A stretch of 64,000 nt of DNA from Robinsoniella peoriensis (GTDB taxonomy: Bacteria; Bacillota; Clostridia; Lachnospirales; Lachnospiraceae). A program made the translations under genes and the position numbers. A model generated the notes under the pieces. It saw only the letters and a program-made list of their open reading frames with translations, was not told where the DNA came from and ran no database searches. The DNA lies in the NCBI RefSeq assembly GCF_042680125.1, contig NZ_JBHTNY010000040.1; one strand, given 5' to 3'. Below, piece by piece: positions 51,278 to 60,689 of this stretch. Each line of letters starts with the position of its first letter. Within the stretch, counting starts at the first letter, position 1.

Positions 51278-52624
51278 ATGAGAAAAAGAGGTTTAGCAAT
51301 GGGACTTACTGCACTGATGACAGCTGGGCTTTTGATTGGATGTGTGAGTGGACAGACTCAGACAACAGAAACGACAAAGGTGCCGGAACAAAAAGAGACA
51401 ACGGCTAAGGACACGGAAGCAAATACGAAAGGGGCTGAAAAAACATCAAGTGAAAGTTCTTCAGAGGACGTGGTTACTTTGGAGCTGTTCTGGCAAAAAT
51501 CAAATACCAATGTTATTCAGGAGATTATTGACAAATTCGAGGCGGAAAATCCCAATATAAAAATTGAATTGACAGCAACTTCCTCGGATACGGGAAAGCA
51601 GATTTTCCAGACCAGAATGGCCACCAACGAACCCATGGATTTAGTGCAGCATTGGCCATCACAGGCTGAATTCAGGGCTATGTGCAAGGAAGGCAGAATG
51701 GTGGATTTGTCTGATTATGCATGGAATGACAATATTATTGATACCTATTATGACATGTCTACCGTAGACGGAAAGTTATATTCTGTGCCCCTCTCTATTA
51801 ACGCAGGTGTTGTAGCGTATAATAAAGAAATTTTTGAGGCAAACAATCTGGAAGTTCCCAAGACCTGGGCTGAGTTGGTTAAGGCAGCGGATACTTTGAA
51901 AGCAGCAGGAGTTACTCCTTTTATTTTCAGTAATGGTGATAAAGAAAACTGTTCTCAGAAATTCCATATTATGACCGCAGCGGTTGCAGATGACAAGTGG
52001 AATCCATATGATTTCTATGTGGGAATGTATGAGGGAAGTGGAGCAAAATTTGCAGACAATGAGTACTCGAAGAAGGCTGCTGAACGTCTGTATCTTCTTT
52101 CCAGTGAATATGCACAGCCAGACCCTATGAGCACTAATTATGATTTGGCAATGCAGATGTTCGCAAATGGTGAGGGAGCAATGATGATTGCCGGAACCTG
52201 GGCACAGTCAGACATTGAAAAGAACAACCCGGAGATTCAGATGGGCATGTTTGCAATGCCGGCAGATGATGGAGTTAATATGTTGATTTCCGGAATTGAC
52301 CCTGGTATTGCAGCCATGACAGGTACCGGGAAAGAAGAGTATGCGGCAAAATTCCTGGAGTTTGTGACCAGAACAGAAAATGCACAAATTTATACAGATT
52401 ATGATAAGTCCCCAAGCCCGATTAAAGGGGTAAAGACGGACAATCCTACCATTGATCTGATGCTGAGTTATATTGAAGAAGGGAAAGCAATTCCCTGGTG
52501 GCGTGATTATATCAGTACTGGTGTAGTCAGTGATGAAGCAGATTTGGCACAGGCATTTTTAATGGATGGTGATTTGGATACTTTCTTAACAGGTGAGGAA
52601 GAAATTGTACTGCGTAAGGAATAA
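51278..52624 (+). CDS. Sugar ABC transporter solute-binding lipoprotein (operon 2)
   Basis: 448 residues. Lipoprotein signal with lipobox LLIGC (Cys22), a Thr/Glu-rich linker to about 62, then a family 1 solute-binding domain (LELFWQKSNTNVIQEIIDKF near 67-86, GEGAMMIAGTWAQSDIEK near 298-315). AAAGGAGGA site. An intercistronic hairpin after the gene probably keeps this subunit in excess over the permeases. Distinct from the operon 1 binding protein. Ligand probably an oligosaccharide or glycan fragment, judging from the enzymes downstream. Confidence 0.93.
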   Translation: MRKRGLAMGLTALMTAGLLIGCVSGQTQTTETTKVPEQKETTAKDTEANTKGAEKTSSESSSEDVVTLELFWQKSNTNVIQEIIDKFEAENPNIKIELTATSSDTGKQIFQTRMATNEPMDLVQHWPSQAEFRAMCKEGRMVDLSDYAWNDNIIDTYYDMSTVDGKLYSVPLSINAGVVAYNKEIFEANNLEVPKTWAELVKAADTLKAAGVTPFIFSNGDKENCSQKFHIMTAAVADDKWNPYDFYVGMYEGSGAKFADNEYSKKAAERLYLLSSEYAQPDPMSTNYDLAMQMFANGEGAMMIAGTWAQSDIEKNNPEIQMGMFAMPADDGVNMLISGIDPGIAAMTGTGKEEYAAKFLEFVTRTENAQIYTDYDKSPSPIKGVKTDNPTIDLMLSYIEEGKAIPWWRDYISTGVVSDEADLAQAFLMDGDLDTFLTGEEEIVLRKE

Positions 52625-52629
52625 GGAAA

Positions 52630-52655
52630 AAGCGGGATGAATTCCCGCCTTTTCT
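52630..52655 (+). terminator. Intercistronic hairpin, partial terminator after the binding-protein gene
   Basis: GCGGGA (52632-52637) and TCCCGC (52643-52648) with flanking A's and a following TTTTCT. Such leaky terminators after binding-protein genes lower expression of the permeases. Confidence 0.6.
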
Positions 52656-52675
52656 AAAACAGAAAGGAGGCCTAT

Positions 52676-53563
52676 ATGAGAAAGAACAGTATCAGCCACA
52701 AAAGAAATGTTTCTTATATGCCTGTCATCGCTATAGCGTTACTTTTATATACCGTATTTTTTATTGTTCCGGCTGTTTACAGCTTCTATTTTAGCCTGAC
52801 AGACTGGAATGGTTTTTCTCTGGAATACAATTTCGTAGGCTTAAAAAATTTTGTGAAAGTATTTCAGGATAAAGACCTTTTTAATTCTGTGAAATTTACG
52901 GTTATCTATACAGTAGTTATCAATGCCACAACGATACCCTGTTCGGTGATTTTAGGTGTTTTTCTGACAAAGAAATTAAAAGGTGTTAATTTCTTCCGTT
53001 CCGTGTTTTTTTATCCGGCCATTATTTCCATGTTATCTCTAGGCTTGATTTTTAATGAAATCTTTCGCCGAATGCTTCCTATGATTGGGGATGGTTTGGG
53101 AATTGGATTTTTGCAGACCAGTTTGTTATCTTCAAAGACTGGGGCAGTGATAGCCGTAATCCTGTTGGGGTTCTGGCAGAATTTATCCATTCCTACCGTT
53201 TTGCTGATTGCTGCACTGCAGAGTGTACCCCAGGAGCTGACAGAAGCGGCGAAGATAGACGGGGCAGGTGTGATGGCCAGATTTCGCGTTGTGACATTTC
53301 CGTTTCTGGCATCTACCCTGGTGATCTGTTTCGTAAAAGGAATCCGGGATGCCCTGGTAGTCTTTGATTATATTATATCGCTGACACAGGGGGGACCTGC
53401 TAAAGCAACCACCTCTATGGGATATAAGATTTATCTGATGGGAAGTACAGACATGAAGTTCTCCCAGGGATGTGCCACGGCAATTGTTTTATTTTTTATC
53501 ATTGCCCTGGTATCATTTATCATCATGAAGGTAATCGGGAGAGGAGGTATTGAGCAACAATGA
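52676..53563 (+). CDS. Sugar ABC transporter permease 1 (operon 2)
   Basis: 295 residues with six hydrophobic segments. The EAA loop is EAAKIDGAGVMARFR then VVTFP near 195-216; FSLTDWNGFSLEYNFVGLKNF near the N-terminus is typical of the UgpA/MalF type. GAAAGGAGG site before the ATG. Overlaps the second permease by four bases (ATGA). No ATPase gene follows, so a shared MsmK-type ATPase is expected. Confidence 0.94.
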   Translation: MRKNSISHKRNVSYMPVIAIALLLYTVFFIVPAVYSFYFSLTDWNGFSLEYNFVGLKNFVKVFQDKDLFNSVKFTVIYTVVINATTIPCSVILGVFLTKKLKGVNFFRSVFFYPAIISMLSLGLIFNEIFRRMLPMIGDGLGIGFLQTSLLSSKTGAVIAVILLGFWQNLSIPTVLLIAALQSVPQELTEAAKIDGAGVMARFRVVTFPFLASTLVICFVKGIRDALVVFDYIISLTQGGPAKATTSMGYKIYLMGSTDMKFSQGCATAIVLFFIIALVSFIIMKVIGRGGIEQQ

Positions 53564-54402
53564 ACAATATGCGGACGAAGAAAAGAATTACAAATATTTT
53601 GACTTACTTCTTTCTGGTATTCTGGTTTTTATGTATTGCTCTGGTGTTATATGTAACGATAGTCAATTCTTTTAAGACACAGGTAGAATCCAGCAAAAGC
53701 TTTCTGACACTTCCGGAGGCATTTCAGCTCGATAATTATATTGCTGTATTCCAGAGAAGCGGATTTGTACAGGCAGTGGGCAATACCATCTTTTTTACAT
53801 TGATTTCCATTATCATAGTAGCCGTTTTCGTGCCAGCAGTGTCCTATGCGGTGAACCAGATGATCCATCTTAAAACGGGAAAATTTTCTTTATACTATAT
53901 AACAGCAGCGATGTTTGTTCCTTTCCAGATTGTAGCATTACCTTTATCCATGTTTATGAAAGCTCTGGGTTTAGGAAACCGGCTCAGTATTGTTATTATA
54001 TTTATCACTTATCCATTGATACAGGGGGTGTATCTGTGCAACGGCTATCTGAAGACAGTGCCAAAAGAACTTGCGGAATCCGCCTATGTGGAAGGTGCAG
54101 GCACCTGGAAAACCTTTTTTTCTATAGTATATCCAATCATGAAACCGATGACAGCCACCATCATTATCACTAATTTTTTGTGGATGTGGAATGAGTTCCT
54201 TATTTCACTGATGATTTTGGGGGCGGACAAGAAGACACAGACTCTGCCATTATTCATCTACAGTTTTAAAGGACAGTATTCCATTGAGTATAACCTGCTG
54301 TTTGCGGCCATAGTATTGTCATCTATTCCACTGACGGTAATGTATGTGTTCTTACAGAAATATATTGTAGCAGGTTTGGCAGGCGGAGCAGTGAAGGGTT
54401 AG
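53560..54402 (+). CDS. Sugar ABC transporter permease 2 (operon 2)
   Basis: 280 residues, six hydrophobic segments, UgpE/MalG type. The EAA loop is AESAYVEGAGTWKTFF followed by SIVYP near 169-190, and the C-terminal part has KTQTLPLFIYSFKGQYSIEYN. Start overlaps the stop of permease 1. Last transporter gene of the operon; enzymes follow from 54416. Confidence 0.94.
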   Translation: MNNMRTKKRITNILTYFFLVFWFLCIALVLYVTIVNSFKTQVESSKSFLTLPEAFQLDNYIAVFQRSGFVQAVGNTIFFTLISIIIVAVFVPAVSYAVNQMIHLKTGKFSLYYITAAMFVPFQIVALPLSMFMKALGLGNRLSIVIIFITYPLIQGVYLCNGYLKTVPKELAESAYVEGAGTWKTFFSIVYPIMKPMTATIIITNFLWMWNEFLISLMILGADKKTQTLPLFIYSFKGQYSIEYNLLFAAIVLSSIPLTVMYVFLQKYIVAGLAGGAVKG

Positions 54403-54415
54403 GTAGGATGATGTT

Positions 54416-55408
54416 ATGAAGGGTTTACATTATATTGGAAATAGACAGGCCAAGATCAGGGAGATGGAGATTCCCAGGCCAAAACCGAAGGAAGTATTAA
54501 TAGAGGTAACCTTATCTGCACTCTGCGGCAGTGAAAGAAATGATTATGAACAAGGCTGTTCCTTCGTGTCAGGTCATGAGTTTGTGGGAATTGTAAGGGA
54601 AGCAAAGAATTGCAGAGAGTCAAAGCCCGGTAACCGGGTAGCTGTAAATGTAATAAAAGGCTGTGGGAAGTGCTATTACTGCAGAATGGGAAAATCCCAA
54701 TTCTGTGAGTCCATGATAATCTGTCAGGGAGGGCATGCGGAATATGTCTGTGTACCAGAGGAATGCTGTCTGGAGATACCGGAAGATGTAGAGGATCGGG
54801 CTGCGGTATTGCTGGGTGGTGATACCCTGGGAGTTGCATATCGTGCAGTACAGAAATTACCGGCAGGGATGGGGAGGGTGGCATTGGTAATTGGGGCTGG
54901 GCCAATTGGTCTGGGTGCCGTGTCACTTCTAAAATATTACGGATATTATGTTGTGGTCTGGGAAATGAATCCGGTACGGAGGAAATATGCACTTCTGACC
55001 GGAGCCGATGAAGCAATGGATTCTGTAGATTTAAATTCAGAACAGAGAATAAAAGAATTGACGAATCGCCTGGGGGCGGATGTGGTATTGGAATGTTCCG
55101 GAAATCCGGTGGGACAGAAAAATGCACTTCATGCAGTGAGGCCAGAAGGTACCGTAGTTTTCTGCGGAGAGAACTACAAAGGGCTGACGATTGTACCTTC
55201 CGAGGATATTATACATAAGGAGATTACTTTGACCGGAGCTTTTTATTTTACGGGACAGGATTTCTATAGTCTCTGTGAATTGTACAGGAGAGGATTTGAA
55301 CCGGGGAAAGCAGTCAGCCATATCTGGAACCTTGCCGAAGCCCCATTGGCATGTAAGATGTTTTTTGAGGGAAAAACCGGCAAGGTCTTGTTGGAGAGGA
55401 AGGTGTAG
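54416..55408 (+). CDS. Zinc-dependent medium-chain dehydrogenase (sorbitol/threonine dehydrogenase-like)
   Basis: 330 residues. Catalytic zinc ligands C37 (ALCGSE), H54 and E55 (GHEFVG); structural zinc cysteines C83, C86, C89 and C97. Rossmann motif GAGPIGLGAV near 156-165. MDR enzymes of this kind oxidise sugar alcohols, sugars or threonine at a secondary alcohol with NAD(P). In this operon, with a Gfo/Idh/MocA oxidoreductase next door, oxidation of a transported sugar or sugar lactone is likely. It starts 14 bases after permease 2. Confidence 0.9.
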   Translation: MKGLHYIGNRQAKIREMEIPRPKPKEVLIEVTLSALCGSERNDYEQGCSFVSGHEFVGIVREAKNCRESKPGNRVAVNVIKGCGKCYYCRMGKSQFCESMIICQGGHAEYVCVPEECCLEIPEDVEDRAAVLLGGDTLGVAYRAVQKLPAGMGRVALVIGAGPIGLGAVSLLKYYGYYVVVWEMNPVRRKYALLTGADEAMDSVDLNSEQRIKELTNRLGADVVLECSGNPVGQKNALHAVRPEGTVVFCGENYKGLTIVPSEDIIHKEITLTGAFYFTGQDFYSLCELYRRGFEPGKAVSHIWNLAEAPLACKMFFEGKTGKVLLERKV

Positions 55409-55410
55409 AA

Positions 55411-56517
55411 ATGAAGTGTTTATCTACCGTCATAGTGGGAATGGGAGAACGGGGAAAGGTACATCTCCACGGATTCCTTAAAAATAGAGATATGTTTGAA
55501 GTGAAAGGAATCTGTGACAGGAGAGAAGCGCATCTTCAGGAGTCTGTCAGGCAGTATGGCATCAGCCCTGATATCTGCTACACAGATGCAGAGGAAATGC
55601 TGAAAACGGTTAAACCCGATGTGATGGCTTTTGTGACCATGCCTCATATTCGTCTGGCTTTGGTGAAACTGGCAGTAAAATATCAGGTGAAAGGTTTGCT
55701 TTTTGAAAAGCCAATGGCAGTTTCATTGGAAGAAGCAGATGAGATTGTACGCTTGTGTGAGGCACATGAAATTAAAACCATCGTTTGCCACCAGCATAAA
55801 TACCTCAATTCTTTCCTGGAATTAAGGAAAGCTCTGGACAGCGGGGAACTGGGGCAGATTACAGATATCCGTGCAAGCTGCCAGCCCCAGGCTTCTCAGC
55901 TTGGAACCCACTATTTAGATTATATGATATGGGCTAATGGAGGAAAACAGATTGTAAGCGGAGTGGGACATATTCATGGCAGCTTTTATTTAGAGGACAG
56001 TCATCCTTCACCGGATTATGTAATGGGACAGTTAATTTTTGAAAATGGAGTACGGGGATTTTTAGAATGTGGGTATTTGGCGAAGCAGACGGAAAAGTAT
56101 CTGGCTTGCTTTAGCCATGGCAGCGGGGAGCCTGCTTACTGGACAGATGACAGGCTGACGGTCTATGGATCAAAAGGATATGCCTGGGCTTCCTGCAATG
56201 GGAAATATGCGGTCTTTTCTCCGGAAACATCCCCTGAGATAAGGCATGGAGATTATCAGGATTTTTTCCAGCGGGAGCAATTTGAAGCACAAGTCCGCTA
56301 TACGAAGGAGTTTGGGGAGTGGATGTTGGGAAAAAGAGAGCGCCACGACTGCGATGTAAAATTAGCATATCATGGATTTGAGGTGCTGGAAGGCATTTAT
56401 AGCAGTGCCCTTGACTGTACCAGAGTGGATTTTCCGCGGGTTTGGCCCAATAAGTATGAAGCATTGGAAGAATGCAGGAAAAGATTACATAGAGTCACTT
56501 ACAGAAAATGGAGGTAA
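55411..56517 (+). CDS. Gfo/Idh/MocA-family oxidoreductase
   Basis: 368 residues. N-terminal Rossmann fold with VGMGERGKVHLHGF (near 10-23), then the EKPMAVSLEEAD motif with the catalytic lysine (near 95-106) and a C-terminal alpha/beta substrate domain with HYLDYMIWANGG (near 167-178). Members oxidise sugars, inositols or their derivatives with NAD(P), often as one half of a paired oxidation/reduction used in some glycosidase mechanisms. Two bases separate its stop and the start of the putative hydrolase, so translation is coupled. Confidence 0.92.
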   Translation: MKCLSTVIVGMGERGKVHLHGFLKNRDMFEVKGICDRREAHLQESVRQYGISPDICYTDAEEMLKTVKPDVMAFVTMPHIRLALVKLAVKYQVKGLLFEKPMAVSLEEADEIVRLCEAHEIKTIVCHQHKYLNSFLELRKALDSGELGQITDIRASCQPQASQLGTHYLDYMIWANGGKQIVSGVGHIHGSFYLEDSHPSPDYVMGQLIFENGVRGFLECGYLAKQTEKYLACFSHGSGEPAYWTDDRLTVYGSKGYAWASCNGKYAVFSPETSPEIRHGDYQDFFQREQFEAQVRYTKEFGEWMLGKRERHDCDVKLAYHGFEVLEGIYSSALDCTRVDFPRVWPNKYEALEECRKRLHRVTYRKWR

Positions 56518-56519
56518 TT

Positions 56520-58646
56520 ATGGATAAATGGTATAAGAAGCATTACCGAAGAACATTACTGGACATGCATATTGAAGATTGGAATGAAGAATTCCTGTCC
56601 CAATATGACCCCAAGAAGTATTTTGAACTATTGAAAAAAGCTGAAATTACAGCACCGATGATATACGTGCAGTCTCATGTGGGGCTCTGTTACTGGCCTA
56701 CAAAGACTGGCATCATGCACAAAGCATTCCATGGAAAAGAAGACATGGTAAAGCAGGTTTTTGATATGTGCCGGGAGGCAGAAATGCCAACGGTTCTGTA
56801 TTATAGCATCATTTTCAATAACCGGGAATATGAACGCCATCCGGAGTGGAGAATTAAGGATGCAAATGGACAGGATTCCAGATCGAATGGAGGGCGGTAT
56901 GGGTTGTGCTGTCCCAACAATGAAGAATACCGGGAGTTTGTGAAAGCACAGATTCGGGAATTCTCCCAGTATTTCCAGTTTGAAGGTGTATTCTTTGATA
57001 TGACCTTTTGGCCGGAGGTATGTTATTGCAAATCATGCCAGAAGCGCTGGAGAGAAAAACATCAGGAGCCAATGCCCGAGATAGTGGACTGGAACGATGA
57101 GAATTGGCTGGCCTTTGACCAGGAGCGCCATGAGTGGATAAAGGAATTTGCATTCCTCTGTACCGATGAAGTACATAAGTATTCTCCCGAAGCAACCGTA
57201 GAGCATCAGTATGGAAACTCCATCGCATTTTGGAGATTTGGAAATAACGAAAATGTATCTATGGCAAGTGATTATATTGGCACGGACTTATACGGAGGAA
57301 TCAGGCAGCAGTCCTTTGCTTGTAAAGCCTGGTATCATCTTACCAAGAACAGACCTTTCCAGTATATGACAAGCAGATGCTATCCAACCCTTGCGGAACA
57401 TACTTCTATGAAATCCTATGACCAGCTTCGGCAATGTGTAGCCATGACATATCTTCATCACGGAGCGAGCCTGTTGATTGATGCCATTGACCCAGTGGGA
57501 ACCATGGATGAGCGGGTGTATGAACTAATTGGAAAAATCTACGGGGAAATGAAAGAATATGAGCCTTACATGACAGAAGGAGAACTATCCTTTGATATCA
57601 GCTTATATTTCAATTTAAACGGAAAATATGACCCCAGACAAGAGGGAATTCATGTAATGGATCACCGCCTGGACAGGGATAAAGGCAGCGCAGGTACCAT
57701 GCCTCATTTCGATGCATTGATGGGAGCTTCTGATATCCTGGCATCCCATCATATTCCCTATGGAATTGTAAATAACTGGAGGCATGAGGAAATACAGAAA
57801 CATCCGGTTCTGGCAATTATGGATGCGCCAGGGCTTTCTGAAGAAGAAATCTCGGATGTGATATCTTATGTGCGTGATGGAGGAAATCTGTATTTAAGCG
57901 GTTACACAGATAACAGGCTCCTGCAGAAATTCTTTCATACAGAAATGGATGGGTATACAGATGGAAGAATGACATATCTGGCACCCTGCGGGGAATCGGG
58001 GATTATGGAAGGATATAGTACCAGAAAATATCCGCTTGTGATGTTTGAACCGGCAGTAAAATTAAAACCAGGATACATGGGAACTAAAATGGCAACATTG
58101 ACTTTCCCCTATACAAAACCAGGCATTCACTGGTCTATGTTCCCTACGGATGTTCATGAGGAGGAATATGTGGACGTAAATTCAGATGCATATCCATTTT
58201 CTACCATACACGCAAATCCTCCTGGAATAGAGACAGAGATGCCGGGTATGCTGTATAACACCTGCGGGAAAGGAAAGGTCATATGGTCTGCCCTGCCTCT
58301 TGAAAGAGCTGAGAGGTACCAGCATGGAGAGGTATTTATAAATATAATGAAAATGCTTGCCGGTGGTGCGTTTTCCATTCAGGTAGAAGCAAGTGAAACA
58401 GTAGAGAGTATAATCTTCGAAGATAAACCGGCTAAATCCCTGTTAGTGGGGCTGATTGAAACCAGAAACGGTTATACCATTGCAGACACCCATGATATAG
58501 ACATTGCACTCAATACACCTGTGAAACCGGCAAATGTATGCATGCTGCCGGAGAAAAAAGAAATAGCTTACGGCTATGAAGAAGGATGTTTAAAGATACA
58601 TCTGGATAAAATATCTGTTTTTGCCATGTTACAGATTCAGTGGTAA
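56520..58646 (+). CDS. Putative glycoside hydrolase (uncharacterised TIM-barrel type with trimerisation-like domain)
   Basis: A GGAGG site at 56510-56515 favours the ATG at 56520 (708 residues). The first 380 residues look like a TIM barrel: PMIYVQSHVGLCYWP, LYYSIIFNNREYE, then EGVFFDMTFWPEVCYCKSC (D160, E166 and the cysteines 168, 170, 173) and ATVEHQYGN (E228). The C-x-C-x2-C after an FFD strand end is seen in GHL6/GH42-related and fucosidase-like (GH29/GH151) groups. Residues about 410-520 resemble the glutamine-amidotransferase-like trimerisation domain of GH42. No signal peptide, so it acts inside the cell on imported oligosaccharides. D160 and E228 are candidate catalytic residues. CAZy family uncertain. 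Confidence 0.68.
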   Translation: MDKWYKKHYRRTLLDMHIEDWNEEFLSQYDPKKYFELLKKAEITAPMIYVQSHVGLCYWPTKTGIMHKAFHGKEDMVKQVFDMCREAEMPTVLYYSIIFNNREYERHPEWRIKDANGQDSRSNGGRYGLCCPNNEEYREFVKAQIREFSQYFQFEGVFFDMTFWPEVCYCKSCQKRWREKHQEPMPEIVDWNDENWLAFDQERHEWIKEFAFLCTDEVHKYSPEATVEHQYGNSIAFWRFGNNENVSMASDYIGTDLYGGIRQQSFACKAWYHLTKNRPFQYMTSRCYPTLAEHTSMKSYDQLRQCVAMTYLHHGASLLIDAIDPVGTMDERVYELIGKIYGEMKEYEPYMTEGELSFDISLYFNLNGKYDPRQEGIHVMDHRLDRDKGSAGTMPHFDALMGASDILASHHIPYGIVNNWRHEEIQKHPVLAIMDAPGLSEEEISDVISYVRDGGNLYLSGYTDNRLLQKFFHTEMDGYTDGRMTYLAPCGESGIMEGYSTRKYPLVMFEPAVKLKPGYMGTKMATLTFPYTKPGIHWSMFPTDVHEEEYVDVNSDAYPFSTIHANPPGIETEMPGMLYNTCGKGKVIWSALPLERAERYQHGEVFINIMKMLAGGAFSIQVEASETVESIIFEDKPAKSLLVGLIETRNGYTIADTHDIDIALNTPVKPANVCMLPEKKEIAYGYEEGCLKIHLDKISVFAMLQIQW

Positions 58647-58668
58647 AAAGTTGTGAAGGAGGATGCTT

Positions 58669-59310
58669 ATGGAAAAATTATTTGCACTGGATGGGAAGTT
58701 CAATCAATTTATGTCAAAGGCAGCAGACCTTCTGCTGTTGAATCTCATGTGGATGATTTGTTCCCTGCCGATTATTACAATCGGGGCATCCACTACAGCA
58801 TTATTTGATGTCCTGATCGAAATGACAGAGGATAAGGAAGCTTATGTAGTCAGAACGTATATCCGATACTTTGCCAAAAATCAAAAAGAGAGTACAAAGC
58901 TCTGGTTATTATTTCTGACTGTACAGACACTGCTCTGTGCGCTCTTTGCAAGTGGCTTTCAGGTGGGAAGTAGTGTAATTGTAGCAGGGAGTATGATTGG
59001 AGAGGTATTTTTCCTGGCCTGTACGGTTTTTGCCTTTCCCCTTCTGGCATGGACTGGTGACAGGAAACTTGGAAGTTTGCTGAAGAAATCAGCCTTCCTT
59101 GGTGTGGCGGCACTACCCTGGACGGGAGTGCTTCTCTTAGGAAGTGGTATTTTGATTGCTGTCACACTGTACTATCCACTTCCAGCGGCGCTGCTGCTGC
59201 TTTTTATAGGTGTGGCAGGTATTTCTTATATGATGAGCGTCATATACCGGCATGTTTTTCAGAAATATGGTGTGTTAAGAGCAACGGAGTTAAGACATGA
59301 AGTTATCTGA
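58669..59310 (+). CDS. DUF624 (YesL-like) membrane protein
   Basis: An AAGGAGG site (58656-58662) fits the ATG at 58669 better than the one at 58663, giving 213 residues. Five or so hydrophobic segments and the N-terminal family sequence LLLLNLMWMICSLPIITIGAST are characteristic of DUF624 proteins, which occur in most carbohydrate operons of this kind (YesL in B. subtilis). Function is unknown. Its end overlaps the start of a 50-residue ORF by 14 bases. Confidence 0.88.
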   Translation: MEKLFALDGKFNQFMSKAADLLLLNLMWMICSLPIITIGASTTALFDVLIEMTEDKEAYVVRTYIRYFAKNQKESTKLWLLFLTVQTLLCALFASGFQVGSSVIVAGSMIGEVFFLACTVFAFPLLAWTGDRKLGSLLKKSAFLGVAALPWTGVLLLGSGILIAVTLYYPLPAALLLLFIGVAGISYMMSVIYRHVFQKYGVLRATELRHEVI

Positions 59311-59449
59311 TCGGGAAAAGCTTTCTGCCTATTTGGGAAAACCAAAAGAAACAAAGGCGTTTACATTTACGGCGGAAATTTTAGAAGAGGAAGAAAAGAT
59401 TGCCTTGTACAAGGAAAGGGCAGAGTACTCTAGAAAGGAAGGATATTGA
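59297..59449 (+). CDS. 50-residue protein encoded between DUF624 and cupin genes
   Basis: ATG at 59297 inside the end of the DUF624 gene; 50 codons to a TGA at 59447-59449 whose last A is the A of the next gene's ATG (TGATG). The peptide starts MKLSDREKLSAYLGKPKET and continues with a charged helix (EILEEEEKIALYKERAEY). Tight overlap on both sides argues for a real, translationally coupled gene. No family recognised. Confidence 0.6.
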   Translation: MKLSDREKLSAYLGKPKETKAFTFTAEILEEEEKIALYKERAEYSRKEGY

Positions 59450-60663
59450 TGGAGAAAAAGGAATTAGCAGTAAAAGCATTACAGAAAGGAAAAGGTATAT
59501 TCCGGTTGGCACCTACCTGGGTTCCCAGGTCATTTTGCAGACCAGGAAAGAGGATTAAGCTGCATCCGGATGATTACTATGCACTGGGGGCAGAGAGGGG
59601 CGGTATCGATGAAAGATGGTTTGCATCCACAACCTGGGCGGAAAACGGAGAAGGGACACCAGAAGATGAAGGCATGAGTTATATTGTGGTGGATCAGGAA
59701 GGCAAAGAAAAAATCCTCCTGAAGGACGCCATAGAGCTTTTGGGAGCAGAAATCGTGGGCGATTATCTGTGGGAGAAGTATAGGGGGTGGCCCATGTTTT
59801 CCAAATTCTTTGACAATGCAGGGCCTCTTCCTCACCATATTCATCACCGGGCAGAACACGCAGCCAGGGTAGGGTCATCCGGCAAGCCGGAGATGTATTT
59901 CTTTCCATCCCAGGTTAATAACCATGGTGGAGAGTTTCCTTTTACTTTCTTTGGATTTAATCCGGAAACAGAAAAAGAAGAAGTATTAGATGTACTCAAA
60001 AATTTCACCAAAGGAGACAATAATATTCTTGGTTTATCCAGAGCTTATAAATTAGAACTGGATACAGGATTTGATGTTCCCCCTGGAGTGATGCATGCTC
60101 CCGGAAGTCTCTGTACCTATGAACCGCAGTTTGCCTCAGACGTGTATGCAATGTATCAGTCAGTACTGCTAAACGGTCAGGTAATCGGAGAAGATTTGCT
60201 GTGGAAGAACACTCCTGAAGAAGAAGTCGGAAACTATGAATATTTGCTGGACGTGATTGACTGGGAGGAAAATACAGATGCAGATTTCCATAAGAAACAT
60301 TATATGAGGCCAAAACCGGTGAGGGTGGTAGAAGATATGCTGTCAGAAGGGTATTTAGAGGAATGGATCTGCTATAAATGCAGTACCGTTTCTGCAAAGC
60401 GCTTAACTGTATTTCCGGAACAGAAAGTGGTAATCAAAGATGCGGCTGCCTACGGTATTATCTGTTTGGAGGGACATGGAACATTTGGACAGTGGAAATT
60501 GGAAACACCGTCTCTGATTCATCTGGGCGAATTGACAAATGATGAATTTTTCGTGACAGAACGTGCTGCAAAAGAAGGAGTAGAAATTATCAATGAGTCA
60601 TCCACGGAAAACATTGTAATTCTAAAACACTTTGCGGAAAATCCAGAGTTGGTTTTGGAATAG
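59449..60663 (+). CDS. Cupin protein resembling phosphomannose isomerase
   Basis: 404 residues from the ATG at 59449 (stop of the preceding ORF overlaps by one base; GAAAGGAAGG site). The HHIHHRAEHAAR segment near 127-138 and FDVPPGVMHAPGSL near 204-217 look like two metal-site strands of a PMI-like double cupin; the first domain is longer than in class I phosphomannose isomerase. Sugar isomerase, epimerase or lyxose-isomerase-like activity is plausible. It is the last gene of the operon; no clear terminator is seen before the IS21 remnant that begins just after it. Confidence 0.72.
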   Translation: MEKKELAVKALQKGKGIFRLAPTWVPRSFCRPGKRIKLHPDDYYALGAERGGIDERWFASTTWAENGEGTPEDEGMSYIVVDQEGKEKILLKDAIELLGAEIVGDYLWEKYRGWPMFSKFFDNAGPLPHHIHHRAEHAARVGSSGKPEMYFFPSQVNNHGGEFPFTFFGFNPETEKEEVLDVLKNFTKGDNNILGLSRAYKLELDTGFDVPPGVMHAPGSLCTYEPQFASDVYAMYQSVLLNGQVIGEDLLWKNTPEEEVGNYEYLLDVIDWEENTDADFHKKHYMRPKPVRVVEDMLSEGYLEEWICYKCSTVSAKRLTVFPEQKVVIKDAAAYGIICLEGHGTFGQWKLETPSLIHLGELTNDEFFVTERAAKEGVEIINESSTENIVILKHFAENPELVLE

Positions 60664-60689
60664 GTAGCAACAGAAGAGCATGTTGATGG

